Shown piece after piece: positions 24,228 to 33,015 of a stretch of 64,000 nucleotides of DNA. Source of the stretch: Flavobacteriaceae bacterium UBA6268 (GTDB lineage: Bacteria; Bacteroidota; Bacteroidia; Flavobacteriales; Flavobacteriaceae). The stretch lies in the NCBI GenBank assembly GCA_002440705.1, contig DJVA01000068.1, positions 9,690-73,689 on the forward strand, written 5' to 3'. Made by a program: the position numbers and the translations under genes. The first letter of the stretch is position 1, and the number at the start of each line of letters is the position of its first letter. Under the pieces are notes generated by a model. It was not told the origin of the DNA. It ran no database searches and saw only the letters and a program-made list of their open reading frames with translations.

Positions 24228-25160
24228 ATGCAAGACGGAATATACGCCAAATTTCACACCTCCAAAGGAGAAATCCTCATTCAACTTACGTACGATAAAA
24301 CCCCCGGAACGGTAGCTAATTTTGTTGCCCTAGCTGAAGGTACCATGAAAAATACGGCGGCATCGGAAGGGACTCCCTATTACGACGGTTTAACCTTTCA
24401 CAGGGTCATCCCCGATTTCATGATCCAAGGGGGCGACCCCACGGGAAGTGGCGCTGGCGGACCAGGATACCAGTTTGATGATGAATTTCATAAAGACTTG
24501 CGTCATGAAGGCCCTGGCGTACTCTCCATGGCCAATGCCGGGCCAGGCACCAACGGCAGCCAATTTTTCATCACCCATGTGGAAACCCCTTGGTTGGACG
24601 ATAAACATACGGTGTTTGGAAGTGTCATTGAAGGACAATCGGTGGTCGATGCCATCGCTCAAGGCGATACCATGGATGCCGTGGAAATCATCCGAATAGG
24701 GGAGGCAGCCCAAAAATGGGATGCCTTAAAAAGCTTCCAAAAATTTGTTGAAGGCAAAGCCGAACGCGAGGCAGCGGCCCAAAAAGCCAAAGAAGATCAA
24801 TTGGAGGAACTTTCAAAGGGATTCGAGAAAACAGCCAGCGGATTGCGTTACCAAATCCTGGAAAAAGGAACGGGCCCCAAGCCCAATAAAGGCCAACAAG
24901 TCTCCGTTCACTACACGGGCATGTTTACCGACGGCGGAGTGTTTGACAGTTCCTACCAACGGGGCGAACCCATCGATTTTCCCGTAGGACTGGGTAGGGT
25001 CATTGCCGGTTGGGACGAAGGCATTCAATTGTTACAGGTGGGCGATAAAGCCCGTTTTGTAATCCCCAGTGCCTTGGCCTATGGCAGTCGTGGTGCTGGA
25101 GGCGTCATCCCACCCGACGCTACCTTGGTTTTTGATGTGGAGTTGGTGGGGGTGAAGTAA
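24228..25160 (+). CDS. Cyclophilin-FKBP fusion peptidyl-prolyl isomerase
   Basis: A 310-residue protein uniting two unrelated PPIase folds. Cyclophilin domain, about 1-150: YYDGLTFHRVIPDFMIQGGDP, GVLSMANAGPGTNGSQFFITHVETPWLDDKHTVFG. A charged helical linker follows, about 165-205 (FVEGKAEREAAAQKAKEDQLEEL). FKBP domain, about 210-310: SGLRYQILEKGTGPKPNKGQQVSVHYTGMF, FDSSYQRGEPIDFPVG, VIAGWDEGIQLLQVGDKARFVIPSALAYG, IPPDATLVFDVELV. Active-site residues of both domains look intact. No signal peptide is present, so it is cytosolic. The start is set by the promoter at 24177-24207. It likely assists folding of proline-rich cytosolic proteins. Confidence 0.94.
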   Translation: MQDGIYAKFHTSKGEILIQLTYDKTPGTVANFVALAEGTMKNTAASEGTPYYDGLTFHRVIPDFMIQGGDPTGSGAGGPGYQFDDEFHKDLRHEGPGVLSMANAGPGTNGSQFFITHVETPWLDDKHTVFGSVIEGQSVVDAIAQGDTMDAVEIIRIGEAAQKWDALKSFQKFVEGKAEREAAAQKAKEDQLEELSKGFEKTASGLRYQILEKGTGPKPNKGQQVSVHYTGMFTDGGVFDSSYQRGEPIDFPVGLGRVIAGWDEGIQLLQVGDKARFVIPSALAYGSRGAGGVIPPDATLVFDVELVGVK

Positions 25161-25250
25161 AAATAGTGTTGGTACAACATCCAAAAAAACTCGGGCAACA
25201 GCACCCAGCAAACCGTCATTTACAAAGGGAATAATGATTAACTTGGGAGG

Positions 25251-26639
25251 ATGCAAATAAAAGCCATTAACCGATATATTTTTGGGGCAATCCTGGTATT
25301 CCTTGGCTTGATCCCTGCGGAGACCCAAGCCCAGGTATTTGGCCCGGAACAGCTTATTTCAGACCAAGCCGGGGGGGTGTGGTCCGTGGCGGCAGGGGAT
25401 CTGGACGGGGACCTGGACCTAGACGTGGTCTCAGCTAACAATTTTGAAGATACGCTCACTTGGTTTGAAAATTTGAATGGACTTGGAAGTTTTGGGAGCA
25501 AAACATTGGTGGGAAATATTAGTGAGCCAATCAATGTTTTTATTGCCGACTTGGATGGAGATACTGACTTGGATGTAATTTTTACCGCTCCTTTTATTGA
25601 TACGGTTGGATGGTTTGAAAATTTAGGGGGTGGAAATTTTTCTGTACTCCCAATAATTATCAATGATGCTGCAGATGGTGCAAATGCTGCTATTGCCATC
25701 GATCTTGATGGCGATTTGGACCTGGATGTGGTGTCTGCCTCCGACTTTTCGGGCCTGGCCTGGTACGAGAACCTGGACGGGGCGGGTACCTTTGGGCCCG
25801 CCCAAGTGGTCTCCTCGACCCTTACCAACAACCGCTCGGTGGCAGCGGCCGACCTGGACGGGGACAACGATTTGGACTTGGTAGCTGGATCTTCTGTAGC
25901 CGAAACGGTGACCTGGTACGAGAATACCGATGGTTTGGGCACCTTTGGCCCCCAACAGATCATTGCGGGTGCCGCCCTTGCGGTTTCCTGCGTGGCGGTG
26001 GCCGACCTCGATGGTGATGACGACATGGACGTTTTGGCGGGCACCAATGCGGAGGACAAAATTGTATGGTACGAAAACCTTGATGGGGTGGGGACTTTTG
26101 GGACCGGAATGTTGATTACCAATCAAGCAGGATCAGTACTCTCCATTGTGGCGGCCGATTTTGACAACGACCTGGACGTGGACGTGGCCTCGGCCTCGGC
26201 CTCGGACGACAAGGTGGCCTGGTACGAGAACCTGACGGGCACGGGCATTTTTGGCCCACAACAGGTAATCAACAGCAATGCCGACTCGGCAAGGTCAGTG
26301 TTTGCTGCCGACCTGGACAACGACGGCGACCTGGACCTGCTTTCCGCCTCGCGCAACGATAACAAGGTGGCCTGGTACGAAAACCTGACCATCTTGGCGG
26401 TACCGGAGGTTTCCAAGGTGGCGGTAACCTTGGTCCCCAACCCGGTTGGGGTGTACCTTAGTGTGCTAAGCACCCTGCCCATAGACCGCGTGGTGCTGTA
26501 CGATGTTCAGGGCCGTATCCTGGAGGAAGTCACCCAGGGGTTCGACCATATTCCTATGGAGCATGTCCCCTCTGGGGTGATTTTGTTGGAAATTTTTGGC
26601 GATGGGCAAAAAGCGGTGAGGAAAGTACTGAAAGAGTAA
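25251..26639 (+). CDS. VCBS/FG-GAP repeat protein with T9SS sorting tail
   Basis: A 462-residue secreted protein. The signal peptide is MQIKAINRYIFGAILVFLGLIPAETQAQ. About seven VCBS/FG-GAP-like blades follow, each with an acidic calcium-type loop (GDLDGDLDLDVVSA, ADLDGDTDLDVIFT, ADLDGDNDLDLVAG, ADFDNDLDVDVASA) and a W[FY]EN[LT] motif, forming a probable beta-propeller. The C-terminal T9SS type A tail (VTLVPNPVGVYLSVLS ... VVLYDVQGRIL ... VRKVLKE) directs export. The DNA is noticeably more GC-rich and repetitive than its neighbours. It is likely a surface protein for adhesion or binding; the ligand is unknown. Confidence 0.9.
   Translation: MQIKAINRYIFGAILVFLGLIPAETQAQVFGPEQLISDQAGGVWSVAAGDLDGDLDLDVVSANNFEDTLTWFENLNGLGSFGSKTLVGNISEPINVFIADLDGDTDLDVIFTAPFIDTVGWFENLGGGNFSVLPIIINDAADGANAAIAIDLDGDLDLDVVSASDFSGLAWYENLDGAGTFGPAQVVSSTLTNNRSVAAADLDGDNDLDLVAGSSVAETVTWYENTDGLGTFGPQQIIAGAALAVSCVAVADLDGDDDMDVLAGTNAEDKIVWYENLDGVGTFGTGMLITNQAGSVLSIVAADFDNDLDVDVASASASDDKVAWYENLTGTGIFGPQQVINSNADSARSVFAADLDNDGDLDLLSASRNDNKVAWYENLTILAVPEVSKVAVTLVPNPVGVYLSVLSTLPIDRVVLYDVQGRILEEVTQGFDHIPMEHVPSGVILLEIFGDGQKAVRKVLKE
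25385..26395 (+). repeat. In-gene VCBS repeat array with near-identical DNA blocks
   Basis: Blades of about 48-52 codons share DNA blocks such as GGCCTGGTACGAGAACCTG (seen near 25757, 26216 and, one base changed, 26369) and GACCTGGACGGGGAC. A perfect hexamer triplet (GCCTCG x3) lies at 26187-26204. Near-identity at the DNA level suggests recent duplication or gene conversion among blades. Confidence 0.7.
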
Positions 26640-26664
26640 TGCCATATTTTAGTATTTTTGCTCC

Positions 26665-27189
26665 ATGGAACTCGATCAACTAAAATACCCCATTGGCAAG
26701 TTTAAAAAGCCTCAGGAAATTACCAAAGACCAGCGAGAGGAAGCGATTGATATTTTAGCGCTATTTCCGGAACAACTCAAGCAACTTACCTACAACCTAA
26801 AGGATGCTGTCATCGATCAGCCCTACCGTCCGGGAGGTTGGACCATTCGGCAGTTGGTGCACCATATTTCCGACAGCCATACGCACTGTTACAATCGGGT
26901 GCGTTGGACGCTTACGGAAGACAATCCACTGATTAAGGCGTACGACCAGGATGCCTTTGCCCAAATGTACGACTACCAAAAAGCTCCCATTGCGTGGTCT
27001 ATTTCGCACCTCGAAGCCATTCATCAAAAAATGGTATACATTTTTCGTAATCTTTCTGAAGATGAGTGGAACCGAACCTTCCGCCATCCCGAAACGGGTG
27101 AGGAAATCGCTTTAAAATCTATGGTGATGCTCTACGCTTGGCACAGCATGCACCATTTTGCCCACATCAAAAACGCCTTGAAAAAATAA
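26665..27189 (+). CDS. DinB/YfiT-family putative metal-dependent protein
   Basis: A 174-residue four-helix protein of the YfiT/BstA branch of the DinB superfamily. It begins DQLKYPIGKFKKPQEITKDQREEAIDILALFP, has PYRPGGWTIRQLVHHISDSHTHCYNRVRW, and ends YAWHSMHHFAHIKNAL. The three metal-site histidines are expected in LVHHISDSH and HSMHHFAHI. Relatives transfer bacillithiol in Firmicutes; in Bacteroidota the thiol co-substrate is not certain. It converges with the thioredoxin-like gene with only 1 bp between stops. Confidence 0.88.
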   Translation: MELDQLKYPIGKFKKPQEITKDQREEAIDILALFPEQLKQLTYNLKDAVIDQPYRPGGWTIRQLVHHISDSHTHCYNRVRWTLTEDNPLIKAYDQDAFAQMYDYQKAPIAWSISHLEAIHQKMVYIFRNLSEDEWNRTFRHPETGEEIALKSMVMLYAWHSMHHFAHIKNALKK

Positions 27190-27190
27190 T

Positions 27191-27751
27191 CTAGGAGGCT
27201 TTCCACTTGATGTTGCAGCCCATACTGGGCTTTTGGTCCGTTCGTTGTGGATGGTTGTTCAACACGTTGTCCAAGGCTTCCCGCAAATCCCTCCCGTTAA
27301 CGGGGATGCCATTTCCGGGGCGGGAATTGTCCATTTGCCCGCGATAGACCAATTTCAATTGGTCATCAAAGAGGTAGAAGTCGGGAGTGCAGGCCGCATC
27401 ATAGGCTTTGGCCACTTTTTGTGTTTCATCGTATAAATAGGGAAAGGGGTATTTCTGTTCTTGGTCCGTGCGGTACATGGCATCCGGTCCGTCTTGGGGG
27501 TATGCCTTGGCATCGTTACTACTAATGGCGATAAATGAAAAACCCGTAACCCGATAGTCGTGTGCAATGCGCACCAATTCCTCATTTACATGTTTTACGT
27601 AAGGACAATGGTTGCAGAGGAACATGACCACAGTGCCTTTTTTACCTTTCAATTGTTTTAGGGAAAAGGTGTTCTTGGTTACCGTGTCCATTAAGCAGAA
27701 ATCCGGCGCTTGGGTACCAAGGGGAAGCATGTTGGAAGGGGTAAGTGCCAT
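27191..27751 (-). CDS. Thioredoxin-like redoxin (AhpC/TSA-type fold)
   Basis: A 186-residue protein. The thioredoxin fold carries an unusual C-N-H-C active site (Cys46, Cys49: FLCNHCPYVKHVNEELVRIA). Other features are APDFCLMDTVTKNTFSL, ISSNDAKAYPQDGPDAM and ACTPDFYLFDDQLKLVYRG (the cis-Pro region TPDFY). No signal peptide, so cytosolic. This family of redoxins is common in Bacteroidota; the target is not known. A second Cys pair (Cys18 and the C-terminal SMGCNIKW) is notable. Confidence 0.87.
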   Translation of the reverse strand: MALTPSNMLPLGTQAPDFCLMDTVTKNTFSLKQLKGKKGTVVMFLCNHCPYVKHVNEELVRIAHDYRVTGFSFIAISSNDAKAYPQDGPDAMYRTDQEQKYPFPYLYDETQKVAKAYDAACTPDFYLFDDQLKLVYRGQMDNSRPGNGIPVNGRDLREALDNVLNNHPQRTDQKPSMGCNIKWKAS

Positions 27752-27816
27752 GGAGTCTTTTTGAATATTGGTTGAAAATTTACGAATAAAGTTACACCCA
27801 AAGAACGATGAAAAGG

Positions 27817-27847
27817 TTGTTTTTGGGAAGAAAATGTGTTATCTTTT
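27817..27847 (+). promoter_or_regulatory. Promoter upstream of 100-aa conserved gene
   Basis: TTG (27817-27819), 20 bp, then TATCTTTT (27840-27847). It lies inside the long frame that begins at 27768 and therefore supports the later ATG at 27864. Confidence 0.65.
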
Positions 27848-27863
27848 TGAAAACAAATGTTTT

Positions 27864-28166
27864 ATGGAACGGTATTACGATTCCTTGTCTGTGGCGATCA
27901 CCGCCCTCCAAAAGGAAGGTTATGTGGAGGATTTCAATGTGTATTTTGAAAAATGGGCAGCAGGAAGGCCGACCCCCGATTTGAAGGTGGAAGACATGGA
28001 TGTGATACAATACTATCGGTTTGAAGGAATGACGAATCCTTCAGACAATTCAATTCTGTATGTTATTGAAGTTCCAAATGGAATGAAAGGCCTTTTGGTT
28101 GATTCGTATGGTGGTAAAACCAGTAACCTTCCGGAAGAGCTGCTTCGAAAACTCAAAATGAGTTAA
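27864..28166 (+). CDS. Small conserved flavobacterial protein
   Basis: A 100-residue cytosolic protein. The ATG at 27864 (MERYYDSLSVAITAL) is chosen because a promoter occupies the start of the longer frame. It has an alpha/beta pattern (ALQKEGYVEDFNVYFEKW, VIQYYRFEGMTNPSDNSILYVIE, GLLVDSYGGKT). Homologues in this phylum have been labelled phosphoribosylpyrophosphate synthetase, which I cannot support: no PRPP-binding loop is present. It converges on the M14 peptidase gene with a 2-bp gap. Confidence 0.72.
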   Translation: MERYYDSLSVAITALQKEGYVEDFNVYFEKWAAGRPTPDLKVEDMDVIQYYRFEGMTNPSDNSILYVIEVPNGMKGLLVDSYGGKTSNLPEELLRKLKMS

Positions 28167-28168
28167 CA

Positions 28169-30688
28169 CTACATTTCGTCACCAAAAAAGAGGGCATTCA
28201 TCAACAGTTTGTTGGTTCCGTACCAAAACGCCCTGAAATTGGTATTGTCTGTAAAATAAATCACTTTTCCTTTCCCCAAACCATTCACTTTAAAGGGTAC
28301 CGTACTGGGTATGAGGGTTTGGTTCTTTTTGGAAATGTAACCACTCATCAAGGGATTTGAAGTGTACTGGATAGGATTATTGTAACTATTTTTGTCGGCC
28401 TCCACAAACAAGGTCGTGTTTCGGAAGAGGGCCAAGCGATCGTTTTTGAACCCAAAATTGATAGGGTGGGAGCGGTCCAGTTTGGCTTCAAAAATGGCAC
28501 CTCCAATCACCTGGGCCCCGTTGTAATCTTCTTTTTGTTCAAAGGAAATGTGATTGGCAGAATCCTTTAGGGTTTTAAACTTCATTTTCAGTAATTCCGT
28601 AGCGTTAAGCCATTTTCCGGCACCCCTGTAGGCGACGAGTGTTCCGCCGGCCTGAACCCAGTTTTTCAATTTTTCGGTCACCGATGGATCGGGTCCTCCA
28701 CCCCAAAAAGCTGGAGCAATGATGTCTGTATACCCACTGATGTCGGTTCTTGCCACATCGTCCAATTCCAGTTTGGTAATGGTCATGGCATACCGTGTGT
28801 CAAGCAAGTGCCAAATTTCTCCAGCATCGTATGCATTAACACCGTCACCTACCAAAACGGCTACTTTCTGCGGTTTTAAGGTCCTAAATTGGCGGCTTCC
28901 CAAATCGACTCCTTGGGTAAGCCCTGTAGTTACCGAATGGATGTTCACAAAGTTTTCAAGTGCTACCTTTTCCATCAATTTCAACAATTCCGATTCGTCG
29001 AGTACTTGGTTTTGTACTGGAATCATGAGGGTCCCGTAATCGTAGGTCTTGCCCTCCAAATTAAATGGCTGCATGGAAACCTTCACCCGTACCCCGCTTT
29101 CCAATAAGGTGTTTAAGGCTTTTGGGGTATAATATTCATGCCATTCCATCAAATAGGCGTAGGCATTGGCGTGAGGCAAGTTTGGACGCGTCATGGTTAA
29201 CTGGGTTACTTCAGTACCAATTTTAGTTGTTGAAGTATCTTCGTAATCTACATTGAAGGCCATGGGAAACGTCCAAGCACTGATGTCGTAAAACAAACTG
29301 TCCTGAAACGCCGTACGTTTTTCGAACATCGCTTTGATGAGGCGGTATTGACGTTGGTTCTTGGGAACTGCATACGCATAGCCCTTCTTGTAGTTTTTAC
29401 CTCCCGAGGCATAACTTTCTTTAAGTTCGTATAATTGAATGTGATGCCGTTTTAGAATTTCAGCCAGATGGTAGGTTTTGGCAGCGTCTTTTTCATCCCC
29501 AAAAACGATAACGCCGCTGTCTTTGGAAGCTTCCAAGCGCGCATTTTTGTAAAAGTCCCGTTGGTAATCCAGTAAGGCATCTTTGAGGGCCATGGCAGCT
29601 TTAAGGGTGGAAAGACCTGCGGTAAACTGATTGCGAATGGTAAATGGAAAAGTAAGCAACCCATTGTCGCTGTTTTGTGCATGGCCTCTTGAGGAGGCTT
29701 GTTCAAAAAGGATTCCGATGCCACCATTAACGTCCGGGAACGTAGAACCCTTTCCGTAGTAAAAATCGTCATAGTCCTCTTCGGTGTAGTAGAGGCTTCC
29801 CAAATTATCAAAAGCTGCCGCATGGAATGTTCCGATCGCAGCGGTAAGCTCCTGGTTTTTCTTAGGGGTCAGTGGGTGGGTTCTTGAAGGGATTCCGGGT
29901 TGAAAGAAAAACGTGGAATTGGTTCCCATCTCATGGTGGTCCGTTAGGATGTTTGGGTACCACTGGTGAAACGTTTCGATACGTGCCCTGCTCTCGGGCA
30001 ATTGGGCAGGGAGCCAGTCGCGGTTGAGATCGAACCAATAGTGATTGGTCCTTCCTCCAGGCCAGACCTCATGGTATTCTCGGTCGTTGGGATCGGGATT
30101 GATGTGTACGCTTTTGTGCATATTGGCCCAAGTGGAAAAACGTTGTAGCCCGTCCGGATTGAAAGAAGGGTCGAAAAGGATGATGGTATTTTGAAGCAGT
30201 TCCTCCATCTTTGGCCCCTCAGCTGCTGCTAGGTAGTATGCCAATGCCAATCCTGCATTGGCTCCGCTGGGTTCGTTTCCATGGATCGAAAAACCTTGAT
30301 ACACCACAACCGGCATGGAATTGGTCTCTAGGGTTTCCGAGCCTTTTTCAAGCAGTTGGAGGTGTTTTTGCCTAATAGATTCTAGCTTCGCATGATTGGC
30401 AGGAGTGGTTATGGTAAGTAGTAATAGGGGGCGACCTTCAAAAGTGGTACCCCGGTTTTCAATGGCAATACGGTCGCTTGCAGCATCCAAGGCATAGAGG
30501 TATTGAACCAATTTGTCGTGCGTTACATGCCATTCGCCCACTTCATAGCCTAGGATGCTTTTTGGGGTTGGAATAGCGGGGTTGTAGGTTACATCAGTAG
30601 GCAGGTAATAGGAGAGGGTTACGTTTTGGTTCTGTGCAATTAGAAGGGATGTAAACAATAGGCAGGCGGACAAAAAGGATTTTCTCAT
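28169..30688 (-). CDS. Secreted M14-family zinc carboxypeptidase
   Basis: An 839-residue exported metallopeptidase. The start is the ATG at 30688, which gives a proper signal peptide (MRKSFLSACLLFTSLLIAQ); the longer frame runs through the promoter and a terminator. The M14 domain (about 40-390) has the zinc motif HGNEPSG (His-x-x-Glu), HYWFDLNRDWLPAQLPESRARIE, TDHHEMGTN (third ligand) and the catalytic Glu in GILFEQASS. The C-terminal half (about 480-800) has a ThuA/class-I-amidotransferase-like segment (KVAVLVGDGVNAYDAGEIW and IIAPAFWGGG) followed by a beta-rich end. Such proteins are widespread in Bacteroidota and probably trim peptides in the periplasm. Confidence 0.93.
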   Translation of the reverse strand: MRKSFLSACLLFTSLLIAQNQNVTLSYYLPTDVTYNPAIPTPKSILGYEVGEWHVTHDKLVQYLYALDAASDRIAIENRGTTFEGRPLLLLTITTPANHAKLESIRQKHLQLLEKGSETLETNSMPVVVYQGFSIHGNEPSGANAGLALAYYLAAAEGPKMEELLQNTIILFDPSFNPDGLQRFSTWANMHKSVHINPDPNDREYHEVWPGGRTNHYWFDLNRDWLPAQLPESRARIETFHQWYPNILTDHHEMGTNSTFFFQPGIPSRTHPLTPKKNQELTAAIGTFHAAAFDNLGSLYYTEEDYDDFYYGKGSTFPDVNGGIGILFEQASSRGHAQNSDNGLLTFPFTIRNQFTAGLSTLKAAMALKDALLDYQRDFYKNARLEASKDSGVIVFGDEKDAAKTYHLAEILKRHHIQLYELKESYASGGKNYKKGYAYAVPKNQRQYRLIKAMFEKRTAFQDSLFYDISAWTFPMAFNVDYEDTSTTKIGTEVTQLTMTRPNLPHANAYAYLMEWHEYYTPKALNTLLESGVRVKVSMQPFNLEGKTYDYGTLMIPVQNQVLDESELLKLMEKVALENFVNIHSVTTGLTQGVDLGSRQFRTLKPQKVAVLVGDGVNAYDAGEIWHLLDTRYAMTITKLELDDVARTDISGYTDIIAPAFWGGGPDPSVTEKLKNWVQAGGTLVAYRGAGKWLNATELLKMKFKTLKDSANHISFEQKEDYNGAQVIGGAIFEAKLDRSHPINFGFKNDRLALFRNTTLFVEADKNSYNNPIQYTSNPLMSGYISKKNQTLIPSTVPFKVNGLGKGKVIYFTDNTNFRAFWYGTNKLLMNALFFGDEM

Positions 30689-30708
30689 GGTAATACATTG
30701 GAATTTTT

Positions 30709-30716
30709 TAAAGATA
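30709..30716 (-). promoter_or_regulatory. -7 element TATCTTTA fused to terminator T-run (M14 gene)
   Basis: On the minus strand, the T-tail of the DUF3276 terminator runs directly into TATCTTTA, which ends 20 bp before the M14 ATG (30688). Confidence 0.55.
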
Positions 30717-30745
30717 AAAAAACCGCCACATTTCTGGGCGGTTTT
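30716..30745 (-). terminator. Terminator of the DUF3276 gene
   Basis: On the minus strand AAAACCGCC pairs with GGCGGTTTT around a 9-nt loop and is followed by a run of T. It starts 21 bp past the DUF3276 stop. Confidence 0.85.
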
Positions 30746-30765
30746 GATTTCCAAATAGAAAAATA

Positions 30766-31149
30766 TTATATGTCATCAAAATCGACATCGGTAAAACTGG
30801 AAGTTTCCGAAGTTTCGTGAACGTCCTCATCTTCCTCGTCCCCAAGTTCCCTTTTGTAATCTTTTTGATGGCGTTCGCTGATAACCTCATCCCCTTTTTC
30901 GTCCAACACGTATTGAATCATTTCATCCAAATTTTCCTTGAAATCGGCAAAGTCTTCCTTGTACAGGTAAATCTTGTGCTTTTTGTAGTGAAATGAACCG
31001 TCTTCGTTGGTAAACTTTTTACTTTCGGTAATGGTTAGGTAGTAATCTCCTGCTTTGGTTTCACGGACATCAAAAAAATAAGTGCGTCGTCCAGCACGCA
31101 TCACTTTAGAATAAATTTCTTCTTGCTCCATCATAGATTGCTGACTCAT
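30766..31149 (-). CDS. DUF3276 / PUR-fold nucleic-acid-binding protein
   Basis: A 127-residue protein. The PUR repeat (about 8-85) reads EEIYSKVMRAGRRTYFFDVRETKAGDYYLTITESKKF and HKIYLYKEDFADFKENLDEMIQYVL. The C-terminus is a very acidic tail (ELGDEEDEDVHETSETSSFTDVDFDDI) typical of the family. A related PUR protein in Borrelia binds DNA and RNA; binding is expected here, with the acidic tail possibly modulating it. Single-gene unit with its own terminator. A second in-frame Met at position 6 or 7 could also be the start. Confidence 0.92.
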   Translation of the reverse strand: MSQQSMMEQEEIYSKVMRAGRRTYFFDVRETKAGDYYLTITESKKFTNEDGSFHYKKHKIYLYKEDFADFKENLDEMIQYVLDEKGDEVISERHQKDYKRELGDEEDEDVHETSETSSFTDVDFDDI

Positions 31150-31216
31150 ATAAGGTTAATTTTTACTTAACATTTAGCCAAAAATCTAAAAAAAAACCAA
31201 ATAAGCAAAAGAAACT

Positions 31217-32968
31217 TTACAATTCTTTTTCCAAAAGCTGTTTGTGGTAAAGGTCTTTGTAATACCCTTGTTGAGTTACCAACTCAGTATGAGAACCTTG
31301 CTGAATGATACTTCCCTTTTCAAGAACCAGAATCCTATCGGCATTCTTTACGGAGGAAACACGGTGACTTACAATGAGCGTTGTTTTATTTTGTGAAATG
31401 CGATGGAGGTTCTGTAGGATTTCTTCCTCGGTTTCGGTATCGACCGCACTTAAACAATCGTCGAAAAGGAGGATTTTTGGGTCTTTAATAATGGCCCTAG
31501 CAATTGAAACCCTCTGCTTTTGCCCACCACTCAAAGAAATTCCCCTTTCTCCCAAAATGGTTTCGTAGCCGTTTTGAAAGCCTTCGATGTTTTTGTGTAC
31601 CGCCGCATTCTTTGCAGCTTGGATGATTTCTTCCCTTGTGGCGTTCCCTTTCCCAAACTTAATATTGTTCTGAATGGTATCGCTGAATAAAAATGCGTCC
31701 TGGGGAACATAGCCAATAGCCCCTCTTAAATCTTCCAAATGATGGTCAATTGCTGGCACATCGTCAATCAAATAATAGCCATCGGTTACATCATAAAGCC
31801 TACCGATGAGTTCTAGGATGGTCGATTTTCCAGAGCCCGTATTCCCTATTATAGCGAGGGTCTCGCCCGGTTTGATTGTAAATGATACCCCTTTCAAGGC
31901 CTGTATCTTAGTATCTGGGTAGGTAAAGCTTACATTTTGAAAGGTGATCTTACCAACAATCTCCCGGTGGGTGGTTGCATGATTTTTGATTTCTGGCGTT
32001 ACTTTTAGAAATTCGTTGATGCGTTTTTGGGAAGCTTCAGCCTGTTGCACCATGGAAGATACCCATCCCACAATGGCCACCGGCCAGGTAAGCATGTTTA
32101 CATAGATCAAAAACTCGACGATCGTACCGAATTCAATGGCACCATCCATAAATTGTTTTCCGCCTACATACACCACAATGATATTGCTTACCCCAATCAG
32201 TAAGATCATCAAAGGAAAAAACAGCGCCTGCACTTTAGTAAGGTCGATGTTTTTGTCCTTGCTGCCATTGGAGAGCTCTTCAAACTGTATTTGGGTTCGG
32301 GGTTCCAAACCGTAGGCCTTTATCACTGAAATTCCGCTGAAACTTTCCTGGGTAAACGTTGTAAGTTTGGAAAGGTACTGTTGCACCACGGTACTGCGTT
32401 TGTGGATGGCCACACTTAATCGGTAAATACTGATGGATAAAATAGGAAGTGGTGCTACGGCATACAATGTTAGGATTGGGGCCGTATAAATCATGTAACT
32501 GATGGCCACCACAAACAACGTAACGGTAGTTGTGCTGTACATGAGGGCTGGACCTGCATACATACGTACTTTGGAAACATCCTCACTGATGCGGCTCATC
32601 AAATCGCCTGTGCGGTTTTGCTTGTAAAAACTGAGTGACAATCGCTCGTATTGTTGAAATACTTCATTCTTCAAATCGAATTCGATGAATCTTGAAATGA
32701 CAATGATGGTTTGGCGCATCAAAAACGTAAAAAAACCGGAAAGTAATGCAGCTCCAAGAATCAACAAAATATTGATAAAAAGCTGGTGTTTGAGTGCCTC
32801 CATGGAAATTTCCCCATCAAAATTTGCACGGATGGCATCCACTGAATCCCCAATCTTGGCAGGTACCACAATTCTGAACACGGTTGCAATGGCGGTAATG
32901 AAGAGCCCAGCAAACAACCGGCCCCTGTATTTGTAGAAATACTTGTTGAGGTGTTTTAATTCCTTCAT
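31217..32968 (-). CDS. ABC exporter (fused permease-ATPase, MsbA-like)
   Basis: A 583-residue half-transporter acting as a homodimer in the inner membrane. Six transmembrane helices span about 20-310 (for example LFAGLFITAIATVFRIVV and ILLILGAALLSGFFTFLM). The ATPase domain is about 335-575: Walker A IGNTGSGKSTILEL, Q-loop YVPQDAFLF, signature LSGGQKQRVSIARAI, Walker B ILLFDDCLSAVDTETEE (Asp-Asp in place of the usual Asp-Glu, which makes the catalytic base questionable), and H-loop VSHRVSS. Substrate unknown; lipids or drugs are typical. Divergent from leucine dehydrogenase. Confidence 0.94.
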   Translation of the reverse strand: MKELKHLNKYFYKYRGRLFAGLFITAIATVFRIVVPAKIGDSVDAIRANFDGEISMEALKHQLFINILLILGAALLSGFFTFLMRQTIIVISRFIEFDLKNEVFQQYERLSLSFYKQNRTGDLMSRISEDVSKVRMYAGPALMYSTTTVTLFVVAISYMIYTAPILTLYAVAPLPILSISIYRLSVAIHKRSTVVQQYLSKLTTFTQESFSGISVIKAYGLEPRTQIQFEELSNGSKDKNIDLTKVQALFFPLMILLIGVSNIIVVYVGGKQFMDGAIEFGTIVEFLIYVNMLTWPVAIVGWVSSMVQQAEASQKRINEFLKVTPEIKNHATTHREIVGKITFQNVSFTYPDTKIQALKGVSFTIKPGETLAIIGNTGSGKSTILELIGRLYDVTDGYYLIDDVPAIDHHLEDLRGAIGYVPQDAFLFSDTIQNNIKFGKGNATREEIIQAAKNAAVHKNIEGFQNGYETILGERGISLSGGQKQRVSIARAIIKDPKILLFDDCLSAVDTETEEEILQNLHRISQNKTTLIVSHRVSSVKNADRILVLEKGSIIQQGSHTELVTQQGYYKDLYHKQLLEKEL

Positions 32969-33015
32969 GCCTTCCTAAAAATTATTAACAGATTATCAAT
33001 TTTAAGATAATTTTT

